A DNA stretch of 64,000 nt from Ficedula albicollis. Its lineage: Eukaryota > Chordata > Aves > Passeriformes > Muscicapidae. Positions 13,101-22,523 of the stretch are shown here, piece after piece. The stretch spans positions 5,495,026 through 5,559,025 of the forward strand of contig NC_021678.1 of the NCBI RefSeq assembly GCF_000247815.1. Direction: 5' to 3'. The notes below the pieces were generated by a model. It did not search any database, was not told the origin of the DNA, and saw only the letters and a list, made by a program, of their open reading frames with translations. Each line of letters begins with the position of its first letter. Position 1 is the stretch's first letter. A program made the translations under genes and the position numbers.

Positions 13101-14184
13101 TTCAGAGAAAGAAGAAAGTGCTCTTTCCCCCCTAGTTCTCAGCCTCCCTCTTTCTCTGTTCATAATTGTTTCTTTCAAGTATTTCCACTGGCAGTTCCTT
13201 TTCCCTGAATGTGCCAGGTTCCAGTGTGTATGTGCATGACCAGAGGAACCAGGTTCTGCAGGGCAGGGCTGCTCCCAGGTGGGTCGGCAGATCCAGTGTC
13301 TGCGCAGTGCTGGGGAGGCTGTAGTGGCAGCAGCAGTGCCTGTGCAGCTGCTAAAGGGAGGGACACATATGAGTGTGGAATTAGTGCCAGAGCCGACAGC
13401 AGGAAGCGCCGGCACACAGGCAGCTATGCAGTGTTGAAAGTGTGCCTTTTGCCAGAAGCCAACTTAGATCTAAGTCAAACACACATAATTGCTCTCTACC
13501 TATAAAGATGCCCATTAGTCCAATATGCCTGTGGTTAATGGATCTCAAGAACCACTCTTTCATCAGGTACCTCTGCCGAAGAATAACCCCAAATACTAAT
13601 TATCAGTCTCTTCTTGTTATTTTGGATAGGTGCAAAACTTTCACAGCTGTGTTCAAGTAACAGAAGACTTTGTGTCTCCAGAACATCTTGTACAGTCATT
13701 TCACTTAACGCAGGAGCTGAGGCTGTCAAAGGAAGAAATCAATTACGATGATAAACTGCAGGTAGGAAATGAATGCTGCTCTGGAAACGGCTGGGAAGGC
13801 AGGGTGTGCTCAGGCTCATTGAAATGCCGAGCAGTGCGTGGAGCTACTTCCTTGCTGCTGTTCACACAGAATAACAATGAGCTGCAGCATGGATGCCAGG
13901 GCTGTAAATGACTCTCTCTTGAGCTGCTGGCTTTATTTCACATTACATTTTAAAATGTGTAAAAAGCTGTTCCTTTTGCACGGGCTTGATGAAGCCTTTC
14001 TTTTTTCTATCCACTAAGCTTAGGGCTCAGTCCTAAACTTTGCAGAGTTCCTCAGGTCGTAGGCCTTACTAAAATCTGTCCCATGTTCTTGCAGGTCAAA
14101 AATATTTTGTATCACGCAGTTAAAGAAATGGTGAGAGCTTTGAAGATTCACGAAGGTGAAGTGGAAGATACGGATGAGAACTGA
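944..14184 (+). CDS. JMJD1C: JMJD1C (KDM3C) JmjC-domain protein, C-terminal 514 codons in ten exons (partial gene)
   Basis: This is the 3' part of a KDM3-family nuclear protein: a large chromatin-associated Fe(II)/2-oxoglutarate JmjC protein linked to H3K9 demethylation and nuclear receptor coactivation (family knowledge; catalytic activity of JMJD1C itself is debated). Exons are 944-1158, 1421-1699, 2088-2256, 2664-2754, 2858-2988, 4074-4196, 5803-5942, 8218-8394, 13630-13761 and 14095-14184. All have AG acceptors and GT donors, and the phases join into one 514-codon frame ending in TGA. The JmjC core shows [16 protein letters not shown], giving the first iron-ligand pair HxE, and the distal histidine lies in [11 protein letters not shown]. 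The end [18 protein letters not shown] is typical of JMJD1C rather than KDM3A or KDM3B. The C2HC4 zinc finger and the rest of the N-terminal part lie upstream of the window. The gene converges with NRBF2. Confidence 0.96.
1421..1699 (+). CDS. JMJD1C: JMJD1C exon with Cys-rich segment before JmjC
   Basis: The acceptor AG is at 1419-1420 and the donor GTAAGT starts at 1700. In-frame translation starts [20 protein letters not shown], passes a Lys/Glu/Asp-rich stretch and ends in the conserved segment [16 protein letters not shown] followed by [13 protein letters not shown]. The block immediately precedes the JmjC fold in KDM3 proteins. Both ends are in phase 0. Confidence 0.95.
2088..2256 (+). 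CDS. JMJD1C: JMJD1C exon, start of JmjC region
   Basis: The acceptor AG at 2086-2087 follows a T-rich tract, and the donor GTATGT starts at 2257. It encodes [20 protein letters not shown] and later [15 protein letters not shown], matching the KDM3 sequence that opens the JmjC domain. It ends one base into a Lys codon completed by the next exon. Confidence 0.95.
2664..2754 (+). CDS. JMJD1C: JMJD1C exon, JmjC domain
   Basis: The acceptor AG is at 2662-2663 and the donor GTATTT starts at 2755. It encodes [20 protein letters not shown] followed by [11 protein letters not shown]. The LKDWP and F..MMP pattern is conserved in KDM3 proteins. It starts and ends inside codons, and both are completed correctly by the neighbouring exons. 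Confidence 0.94.
2858..2988 (+). CDS. JMJD1C: JMJD1C exon, JmjC domain
   Basis: A long T/C tract precedes the acceptor AG at 2856-2857, and the donor GTGAGT starts at 2989. It encodes [20 protein letters not shown], then [20 protein letters not shown] and AYG. The [14 protein letters not shown] pattern is a hallmark of KDM3 JmjC domains just before the iron-binding strand. Confidence 0.95.
4074..4196 (+). CDS. JMJD1C: JMJD1C exon carrying the HxE iron-binding motif
   Basis: The acceptor AG is at 4072-4073 and the donor GTAATG starts at 4197. It encodes [20 protein letters not shown] followed by [23 protein letters not shown] supplies the first two iron ligands; KDM3A and KDM3B have HLD at this place (family knowledge). 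A 575-bp intronic tandem duplication starts about 44 bases after the donor but leaves the exon intact. Confidence 0.96.
4240..5389. repeat. 575-bp tandem duplication in JMJD1C intron
   Basis: Unit 1 (4240-4814) and unit 2 (4815-5389) are adjacent direct copies. I count four mismatches, all within the first 60 bases, and none by eye in the remaining 515. The unit contains no exon and no recognised transposon. It lies between the HxE-motif exon and the next JmjC exon, lengthening that intron. Confidence 0.95.
5803..5942 (+). CDS. JMJD1C: JMJD1C exon, JmjC domain insert
   Basis: The acceptor AG is at 5801-5802 and the donor GTTAGG starts at 5943. It encodes [20 protein letters not shown] followed by [20 protein letters not shown] and IREFLQK. 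GALWHIY leads into the second half of the JmjC barrel. It ends in phase 0. Confidence 0.95.
6093..6226. repeat. 67-bp tandem duplication
   Basis: Units 6093-6159 and 6160-6226 both begin TTGCACTACTAACAAATAAA and differ at about three positions. It lies in a JMJD1C intron. Confidence 0.93.
7738..7832 (-). mobile_element. CR1 LINE fragment, antisense
   Basis: The run from 7741 reads TAGTTGAGGTTGGAAAGGGC, then GTCCATCTGTCCAGTCCTG and GGAACAGGTTTTCCAGGAC. This is the reverse complement of the CR1 3' end with several mutations. It is an old short fragment. Confidence 0.75.
8218..8394 (+). CDS. JMJD1C: JMJD1C exon carrying the distal iron-ligand histidine
   Basis: The acceptor AG is at 8216-8217 and the donor GTAATG starts at 8395. 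It encodes [20 protein letters not shown], then [20 protein letters not shown] and [19 protein letters not shown]. The final ALH.V region (the Val comes from the next exon) carries the third iron ligand of the JmjC site. Exon ends are in phase 0. Confidence 0.96.
8395..13629. other. JMJD1C intron of 5.2 kb
   Basis: This is the largest JMJD1C intron in the window. It holds the 78-bp duplication at 12678-12833 and GC-richer patches near 11.6-12.5 kb and 13.2-13.4 kb. Several overlapping short ORFs in the GC-richer patches look like composition effects. No transposon family or RNA gene was recognised. Confidence 0.5.
12678..12833. repeat. 78-bp tandem duplication
   Basis: Units 12678-12755 and 12756-12833 share GAGCAAGGTGGGATGGGTGT and GCCTCCGCACCCCCAGGCTT. 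I see only two or three mismatches, near the unit start. The two copies produce an internally repeated antisense ORF that is not a gene. Confidence 0.94.
13630..13761 (+). CDS. JMJD1C: JMJD1C exon after the JmjC catalytic core
   Basis: The acceptor AG is at 13628-13629 after a 5.2 kb intron, and the donor GTAGGA starts at 13762. It encodes [20 protein letters not shown], then [20 protein letters not shown] and [13 protein letters not shown] followed by LTQE(L/F)R is strongly conserved in the family. Confidence 0.96.
14095..14184 (+). CDS. JMJD1C: JMJD1C last coding exon
   Basis: The acceptor AG is at 14093-14094. It encodes [20 protein letters not shown] followed by GEVEDTDEN, then TGA at 14182-14184. 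This C-terminal tail distinguishes JMJD1C from its paralogues KDM3A and KDM3B. The stop is followed by an AT-rich 3' UTR. Confidence 0.96.
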   Translation, partial: VKNILYHAVKEMVRALKIHEGEVEDTDEN

Positions 14185-15000
14185 GCCCACTCTGCTTTTT
14201 GGAGGTAGCATCACCCAGAGGTTATTTCACCTGATCTGTGAATGGTATACACACTAATTTAAGCTTCACAAACCATCAGTGCCAAGAAAAGTCATCGTAT
14301 TTACTTGTTAATGACACTGCAACGGGGTAGAGCTTCATATCACAGCTGCTGTGATTCCATGTTCCATCCACTTGCAAACAGTTGAGCAGCATTCTGCTGT
14401 CTGTATTATAATGTACATGAAGTTTGTGAAATGTCAAAGATTTAAGATGATGTATTTATTTTTGGAAAAAACAACAAAATTCTATGCTATATTGTTGATC
14501 AAATGTAAATGTGATTGTACAGTTTGCTAAAATAATTCAGATCTTTTTCACTTCATTGAGACACTTACTGTGAGAGTAAGACACAAACACCAGCTATTGC
14601 CTGCATTTGGGATCTTGCTGAGTCCGCACAGCAGTCATGTCATAATATGAAAATTACTGCCAAATAATTGTAAACTTTGTAAAATATAAAGTATATAAAG
14701 TAGATGTTAAATACAGACACTTCAGTATTTTATTGAAGCTCTTCAGTGTACAATTAAACGTTTTCAAAAGGTGTAATTTATTTAAAAATTGTCTCATTTT
14801 GGTAAAATTTATGTGAACTTTTAAAGCTTAAATATTAAACTTAATATGCTATGTAAATATATACATATATACATTCGATGATGTATTTTTTTAAAACATT
14901 GGCTTGCTTTAATTTGTTAAAAGTGCAAGTGTTACACATGCTTTGTACATTGAAGTTGAAAGGGGTTTTACATTTTCCATTAAAATGACTTTGTCAGATG
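14185..15000 (+). other. JMJD1C: Probable JMJD1C 3' UTR
   Basis: AT-rich sequence without long ORFs follows the stop codon. Variant poly(A) signals ATTAAA occur at 14753, 14834 and 14979. The last is followed by GT-rich DNA near 14995-15020 that could serve as the downstream element, and the composition turns GC-rich after about 15020. The exact end is inferred; RNA 3' ends would settle it. Confidence 0.5.
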
Positions 15001-18000
15001 TCGTGGTGTGGATTTGTTCGTTCAGCTGGCACCAGTGCTGCCAGGGCAGCCAAGTGCTGCCCTCTGCGGGCCGCGGCTGGGACTGCAAGCGCGGTGCTGG
15101 CAGGAGTCTCAACCCCTCCCCCTTTCCCTTTAGGAATCAGAACTGGTGCTGCAGGAAGGGGAAAGACTTCTGTAGAATGATGACTTCGTAACAACTTGCC
15201 TTTAATAGTTCAAGTAATACTACTAAATGATGGATGTTTTAAATTTTTTTTTTTTATTTAATAATGATAAATGTTAGTAGTTGAGGAGAATTCTGTATTT
15301 TGGAGGGAGGTTGAAAAGCATCATAAGAAGTGTGCTTTAAGTTATTAAAACTATTCAAATACTTAGATAGATTGATTACCAAATGTTAGGCAGAGCCAAT
15401 GGCCAGCTCATGAAGAGTCCAAAAGGGAATAGTAATTAGTCTGGTTACTGCTCTCAGTCTGATACATCCGTCTAGATTGGAGGGGTCACCAAAAACCCCA
15501 AACGCCATGTAAGTTACCTTTCAAAACAGTAAAGTGTGAAGGCAATTTCTCATTCCAAAAGTCAAAATATTTAATTGGCTTGAAAACTTGAAATTTGTCA
15601 AGTTGCAGAGAAATAGCAAGGAGTTAAAGGTGCTGCACTTATCAGTTGCTTCTTAGCTTTGTCCCCTGTTCCATCCACTATCATCTTTATTATTCCCTGC
15701 AGCCTTAGAGCATTGGCTGAAAGTGGAGGATCTGATAGTGTACATTTGCTTAATGAGAAGTACACTCTAGTTGTACATACTTTTATTCTTTAAGTATTCC
15801 TGTCTTCAGTTGAGTTTTTGTGAGGTACTTGTAACACATGAAATTTCTGAAGGCTGCTGAAATTATCATTCCCACTGTGGAGAGTCCCATTCCCCTTGGT
15901 TCTTTTCCTGCAACCAAGAGCAGTTGGGCCTGGGCCATGGCTGCCATCACTGCTCACCCCTGTGCTGGTGTGTCTTGGGCTGCTGAGTGGGAAGGCAGGG
16001 GTTGGTGTCCCCTGAGTAACTGTCCCAAACTGTCATGTTGCTATGTCTGCCCTGGCCAAAGCCATGGGTTTCCTGCTCTACCTCTTCTCCAATGCCTGTA
16101 CAGCTGACAGCACCTGTGCCTCGAGGTGTGAGCTTTGGTGCCGCCCTTTGGGCCCCACTGACAGCTACCCCTGCCACCCCAGAGTGCTTAGAGACCTGGG
16201 CAGGGATCCCTGTCTGTCTGAACATGTTCTTCCCTCCTTAGGGAGAACTGGAAGAGTGACTGAACAGTACCAGAAGTTGTTAAAGTTCACAAGTTCTCCA
16301 AATACTACTAAAAGACACCAAAAAAATTGCTTAAGTACTTAGTGTAGCACATTCTGCTTACTTAGTACCTTAAGGTTTCTGGCTCTGTTACAAGGAAGCC
16401 AAGCTCCCTGCTCCCCTGCAGGAAATGGGAGCTGGAAGTGGGGCTGGCATTGTGCTTGTGGCTGTGAGCATGACCTGAGGTGTTCGTAACTAATACCTGA
16501 CACCAGAGAAGGGTTTGTGGGAAGGTATTTTGTTTTCAGGTCAGTTTTTCCCTCTTGACCATTTCCATGTTCTGTGAGGTGCTACTGGGCATGTATGTTT
16601 TTTCCATCTTCCTTGGCTAAAGACTCTTAGGAGGTTTTCTGTTCTACAATGTTAACTATTTTAATACAGCCAAAAGTATTCAATGAGATCACTTGAAGCT
16701 GTTTGAGTGCAGGAATGCAACTGCTAGAACATGGATATGAAATACTGTGTGTCATCTTTTGCCACCTTCCCATTGAGGACAAGCTCTGTCGTTGTCTGCT
16801 TTGCTCTCCATGAAACTCCTCCTTTTTCCTTTCTTGTCCTTCAAAATATCATACCTCAAGAGTCATCAAAACTGTAAGCCCTGCTCTCCACACCTTTCCA
16901 GCTCTTTATATCATCATCATCTCCATCCTCAGCACTGCTGTACAGTAAATGGCCACAGCAGTTTCTTTCCTGTTGTAACTGCAGAGGTACTTAAGTTTTT
17001 AGCAAAGAATGAAGCAGGGCTGTGATGACCTGAAATATTTCAGCACAGATGGCTGCTGTTTATGGTTTAGCTGGAATTGCTGGCAGGTAAATAGTGGTTC
17101 CTGTGGTGGAGGTCAGACATAGGGGTTTAGAACAGTCTGATTTGCAAATCTATTTATTCTACTCCTTCAGCTTCATGCAAGTTGCTTAGATCTGTGTGTG
17201 CAGGCTAACCCCCATGTGATCAGCACTACATTCTCATGCTCTCTGACCTTTTTTGGTAGGTGGTAATTATGTTTGTACCCTCTCCTGTGACATCCTGTCA
17301 AGCTCTCTCCTGCTCTCACAGCTGACAGCCTTCCCTGCCCTGTGCCTGTAACTGGGAATTTCCCTTCCTTCCTCATTCCACAGCTACCATTGCCTGTTCT
17401 GCTGCTTTCCAGAGCAGGATGTTTGTGCTCTCCCCTACATCCATGCTGGATGAGCTGCCTCACCCTGTTGAGATTCCTGGAGTGGAGCTTTGCTGTGCTT
17501 TTCCCTTCCTAACCCCCAGCTTTGCTTCAAACAATGTCAGCTTTGCACTGGGCTCCTGCTTTCCACACTTTGACCTGTGCTTTGTTGGCAGGAGTGCTGG
17601 GTCTCCTTCCTGCTGTAGTGTTGCCATGGTCCGTGTGCCCCAGCAAGCAGCAGAGCATGCAGTGGTGTGGGGGGTCTTCAGATGCAGTGGCTACCAACAC
17701 GTTCTTTTCTTCCCATCTCAGCAGGGTAGCCCAGGAAACTGCCCAAGGAGCAAATGCCCTGTGGCATCAGCAGCACACACAAAACAAACCTCTGTACTTT
17801 TCTCATTTTTTCTCATTGGTTTTGAAAAGGAAATCGCCATCTATAAATAGCTGGTAGGAAAGTCTTGCCTCATAGCAAACTGAAGATGTGATTCATCTGA
17901 TGTGTTGTGTGCAAATAGTTGCATTTTAAACATGCACAACAGCTTCTAAAGGTAAGTGGCAGCCTGAGGGATTTTTGGTGTTATGTTTCAAAGTGAACAT

Positions 18001-20995
18001 TTCTGGTACCTTCCAACCATGCCACGGCTATACATTCTTGTCCCAGGTGACTGTTTCTTTTTCCAGTCCCTGGGTCTGTGCTACCTTAGTGAAAATAGAG
18101 TAGGGTTTGTCCTGATGCAGGAAATCCTGTATTCTCACAGCTCTAAGGATTTCATATTGTTTGATCTCAATAATACCTTAAGTCCTGCACCAAATGAGTC
18201 TGCAGGAACACTTCAAATGATACAAGACAAAAAGCCCTCAGTGAGTTGCAGTTACTTCTGGTAAAACAAACATGAGAGAGAAAGGACATGCAGGAAAAGA
18301 TGGCTGTAGCTCTTGATTCTTTAGGAAACAATGAACTTTTTATACAATTGAACTGTCAATTGCACAGTCCTCATACTCAGGCAGAAAGGTGTGGCAAGTA
18401 ACGTCCAGCCTGTACCTGGCTTCTGGCAGCCACACCGCTGCTCTGATTGCTTTTGAACAATTTGATTTTGTTTTCTACTCTCCTTTTAGCCCAGCTCAGG
18501 ATGTTTTTAGCTGTTGTGGCTGTATTTGCTTTTCTCCACGTACAGGGCTATGTTAGACGGGATCTCTAAAGATCCAACCTTTTGTGGGAAAGGGACTCTA
18601 AATGAGGTGTAGCTCCTGCCACTGAAAGTAGGTCACCAGGAACTGCAGATGGCTAAAGAGCTGCTGCTGAGAGGACAGTAGGAAGGAGTTCGCTACCTGA
18701 GCTCCTGAACATGGAAATGCTCTCAGAGGAAGCAGTCACAAAATCCTTTTTTCCCCTTTTAAAAAAAGCAAAATGTAAAACCCAACACTTCTGTTCTTTT
18801 GGCGTAGCATATGTTGGCAATATTCAACAGGGCCAGTATTTCTGTGTGCCAAGACAAGGGTGGTTTCTGTGGTTAAAGCAAAGTCTATGAATAGAAGTCA
18901 GCGTCTGGATGTGTATTTAAAATTGGTTCTTGGTGAGACACTTGGAAATAACAGACCACAGGATTCCTTAATTCTGTCCATTATAAAACAATGCAGCCCA
19001 GACTCAGCACCCCGGGGAATGTTTGTGTGTTCTGTGCCAGGCTTTGGTGACACGGCGTGTGACAACCAGTGACTTACCACTTCGTTGTTGCTGCTACAGC
19101 TCTCTGCACACTGGTCACCTGCTGCATTCCTGCAGCATGCCTCTTCCTTACTCTCCCCAGGCCCAGGCACTGAGCCCATCAGTTTGGCAGTGACAAAAGC
19201 AGGGGAATGGCCAGAGAGAGAGGTCCCCACGGCCTGGCAGAGCCCGAGCCAGACACTGGCTCCCACCAGGTGGCGGCCGGTGGCAGCCAAAGGCTGCGGC
19301 GAGCAGAGCAGGATCTGGCTGGACACTGGACACTGGACACTGGACACCGGCTGGACACCGTGGAACCGCGCCCGGCCACACCCCACTCGGAAGTTTAATA
19401 ACTTCACACAGCTGTAAACTGTTATGATACAAATTAATTCCTGACAGCCATGGGAGAAGAATTTCCTTAGGTTTATTGCTATGAATCTGTAAAACCTGTC
19501 CTCTAGTGGTGAGTATTCTCGGTACAACCTACCTTTCTTCCAATGCACTAATTACTTAGCTCTGGATTCAGACTGAAGAATCCTTTACTTAAAAAAATTC
19601 AGCATCACTTACGACAGTGGAACATGCCCCGTGCTCAGCCTTACTACCTGGAGTTGGGATTCAGCAGCAGTTGAGTAGGCACACTGCAAGAGCAAACAAA
19701 CATTTGCATTGCAGGAGAGAGAAGTTTTAACACCACTTTCAGAAGTGGCAGTCTGGAATTTTGCCCCTACTTGACAATCCTTCCAACAGAGAAGCAGCTT
19801 CTTTCAGATCTGGTATTTTGTTTATGCAGCTACACATGAAGGGACAATTTAGTCTTAAAATCAAGAAGGTAGAGCTTGTAATTCCCACACTCCCACCTCT
19901 GAAGAATCCTGACTTCAACAGATTTAAAAATTGCTTCCTTCTCCTATAGCTGCCATTTGAAGATACCACCAACATGTTAGTCTTGTAGTTAACAACTCTG
20001 AGCTACCAATCCAGCAGTAGCATGAGGTAGGTGCTTAAATAATTTTATTTCCATCTTGTGAGCACATGCTATTTTCTTTTCTTTACTTACATGACTAGAA
20101 ACACCATGTTCCTCTGCCTTGTTACTTGGAATAGTCAGCCAGGTAGGGGCCAGCAGAGACTGGGCCTTGCTCTTTGGTGGGAGCAGTGAGCTGGGCCTGA
20201 CCTGGAACAGGTCACCTCATCACAGATGGAGAGAGCTATTTGCTAAGCTGCTCCAACTGAAAAATAACTTTTTTATTTCCCCAGCAAGACCAGATTCCAG
20301 CTACAATTCAGCACAAGGTACCTCCTCTAAGGGAGCTGTCTTACCTCTGTTTCTATAGACCTTTTCTAACCTCCAGTCCCTATGTTCCTTCAAGCACAGA
20401 AGACACCACGCATACAGAGGTAAGGGGAGAATTTGCACAGCACTAAGATGTTCTTGCTGCACTTCCAAGTCTATTCTGAAAGAAAAATGCACTCTTAGAA
20501 AGCACATTTAACATCACAAGTATAACTTAAAATGGCATAGCTTGCAATACTGAACACTTCACTAATCAGGACTAGCAGAAGGTAATTAATGCCCCCACTA
20601 TATACTGGAACCTCTTGGGAAAGCCCTGGCTGGGCTGGAAGGGACGAGTGTGAGGAGGCTGCATGGCTCTGCTCAGACCCAGCATCCTCAAATGGTGTGC
20701 ACAGTCCTGCTCAGACCAACCACCCTCAGCACTGTTCCCACAGCTCCTGCTGGGCTGTGCCCCAGCAAATCCATGAAGCTGACGTTCCAGCACTCTTCAG
20801 GGCTGAAACCCAGCTGTCAGCCAGGTCACTCCACAGGTGGGCAAGGCCCTCTGAATTCAACCCAGCTTTCTTGAATTTGCTGGATGATGAACATGGAAGC
20901 TCAGCTGTACATGTATCCTAATGCTTAGTAGAAGTCTTAATTTGTTCTTTATACTTGGCAACATTTGTACAGATGTAACAGACAGTGTCAAAATA
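15001..20995. other. Intergenic region between JMJD1C and NRBF2 3' ends
   Basis: About 6 kb separate the probable 3' ends of the two convergent genes. It contains GC-richer patches near 15.03-15.13, 15.9-16.2 and 19.2-19.4 kb, the minisatellite at 19319-19360, and unique DNA. ORFs, including a 216-codon antisense one at 18898-19548, show no recognisable domain and no splice or start context that I would trust. Confidence 0.5.
19319..19360. repeat. Short GC-rich minisatellite, 7-bp unit
   Basis: About five imperfect copies of a TGGACAC unit lie in a locally GC-rich patch. The repeat gives repeated S-V-Q-C-P peptides in antisense ORFs, which explains their apparent order. Confidence 0.8.
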
Positions 20996-21806
20996 CCTGG
21001 CTTTTATTTTCCTATCCTTTTTGAATCAGGTTAAGCTGTAAACAATTTCTTTTTCAATCAAATACTGCCAGCTAGAATTACTCCATTCATGCATCACTGA
21101 AAACAAAAAGGGTATTTCACCTTAAGTATAGATTTTTCTTTTTAAACCATGTCACTTTATACAGAAACCAATAGCTAGACTCAATGCACCCTGATTAGTT
21201 ATGTAAACAGATACCCCCCCAAAAAAACCCACATTGACAAAATGAATAAGTTGGTTCCTTCATAGAATGGAAATTAAAATCTCTCCTGACTTGAGGTTAA
21301 TGTGGTCAGGAATACAGAGTGTGGCACACAAATCCATCTAGGAGGTGTATAAATTGCACTGTATCTGAATTAACAAAGTTATGCATAATGAAATGCACAG
21401 TTTAAATTCATGCTAGAAAGCATTTATCAATATGAAGTGGCAGCCGACTGGCAACCATAACAGTTAGATTCTGCGCCATGATTTACGGCATTAGAGATAA
21501 CTATTACTTATGGCATACTTTAAAACCCTGAAGGATTGTGTTACTTGAAACATTCTCCAGGCAGTCATTTGGTTTGAAATACTGGGAGAAAGACTCAAGA
21601 GCTCACCATGTTATACCAACTATGGTACCTTTAACTTACATGAAGTAAATCAGATATGATGTGTATTTCACAGTAACAAAGTTGCTTAATGCCTTTTCTC
21701 CAACAGTAGGATTGTGGTAAATGTTTCTGCCCTCAGATCACCACTGTCCTGGTGGCTTTCCCTTTTCTGAAGTTTGGGTAACTACACTGAGCACTTTTCC
21801 TGGGTT
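20996..21806 (-). other. NRBF2: Probable NRBF2 3' UTR
   Basis: AT-rich sequence lies downstream of the NRBF2 stop on the minus strand. A canonical AATAAA on that strand lies at about 21004-21009 (forward TTTATT). The length is inferred; other TTTATT sites exist near 20.04 and 20.27 kb. Confidence 0.4.
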
Positions 21807-22523
21807 TTAACTATTCATCAGTCCTTTCAGTATATCGTCAGAGAGTTCCAGTAGGGGGAGTTCAGGGGACGGGATGTCCAGGGGAGGAAGATTGGGTATT
21901 GGAATGTCCTTTGCCTTCCCAGCAGTTGTTGCAAACTTCTGCCAAGTTGCAGCTGAAGAAGCAGATTCCGAGTGCTGCTGTAGACCCCACAACTCTGACT
22001 TCTCGACAAAGTCAGTGTCTACATCCAACTCCTTGTCTACTGGAGATTTTTGGAGTCTAGCTCTTTCTGCTTTTAACTGCTTATTCTCTTTCCTTAATCT
22101 CTCATTTTCAGCTACAAGAGATTCTATGAGCTGCTTCAAATCTGCAATTTTGGTTGCTTGCTCTTCTATTATTGTTTTATCATCTTTTGGCGCTTTACTC
22201 CCAATACATGCTTCCACTGGCTCCTTTTTTTTCTGAAGCAGAAATAAAAGTGTATCTGGGTCCCTGTCAAAGACACCCCGAATATCCTGTGAGTGTTTCT
22301 CTGTGGAAGAGCGATATTTCTGAGCAACAGGAACCAGTATGTTTTGATCATCAGAGTCTTCAACAGATGGCTTATAAGAAGTCTGAAGAGGTGCAACTGC
22401 TTCCTTGTCAGCACTCTGCTGGGCTTTCAGCTTTTCCTCCCTCTTTGCCCTTTTCCATCTCTCCTCGATGAGCAGTAACTGTTTCATATGACTGTCCCTT
22501 TGTAATTCCAGTGATAGCTGAGC
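21807..22523 (-). CDS. NRBF2: NRBF2 last coding exon (end of MIT, coiled coil, C-terminus)
   Basis: The minus-strand acceptor CAG precedes GCTCAGCTATC, whose first base is 22523. The exon encodes residues 53-290, from [20 protein letters not shown] to the end [12 protein letters not shown], with TAA at 21809-21807. It holds most of the protein, including the coiled coil. The open frame extends about eight codons upstream into the intron by chance. Confidence 0.97.
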   Translation of the reverse strand, partial: AQLSLELQRDSHMKQLLLIEERWKRAKREEKLKAQQSADKEAVAPLQTSYKPSVEDSDDQNILVPVAQKYRSSTEKHSQDIRGVFDRDPDTLLFLLQKKKEPVEACIGSKAPKDDKTIIEEQATKIADLKQLIESLVAENERLRKENKQLKAERARLQKSPVDKELDVDTDFVEKSELWGLQQHSESASSAATWQKFATTAGKAKDIPIPNLPPLDIPSPELPLLELSDDILKGLMNS

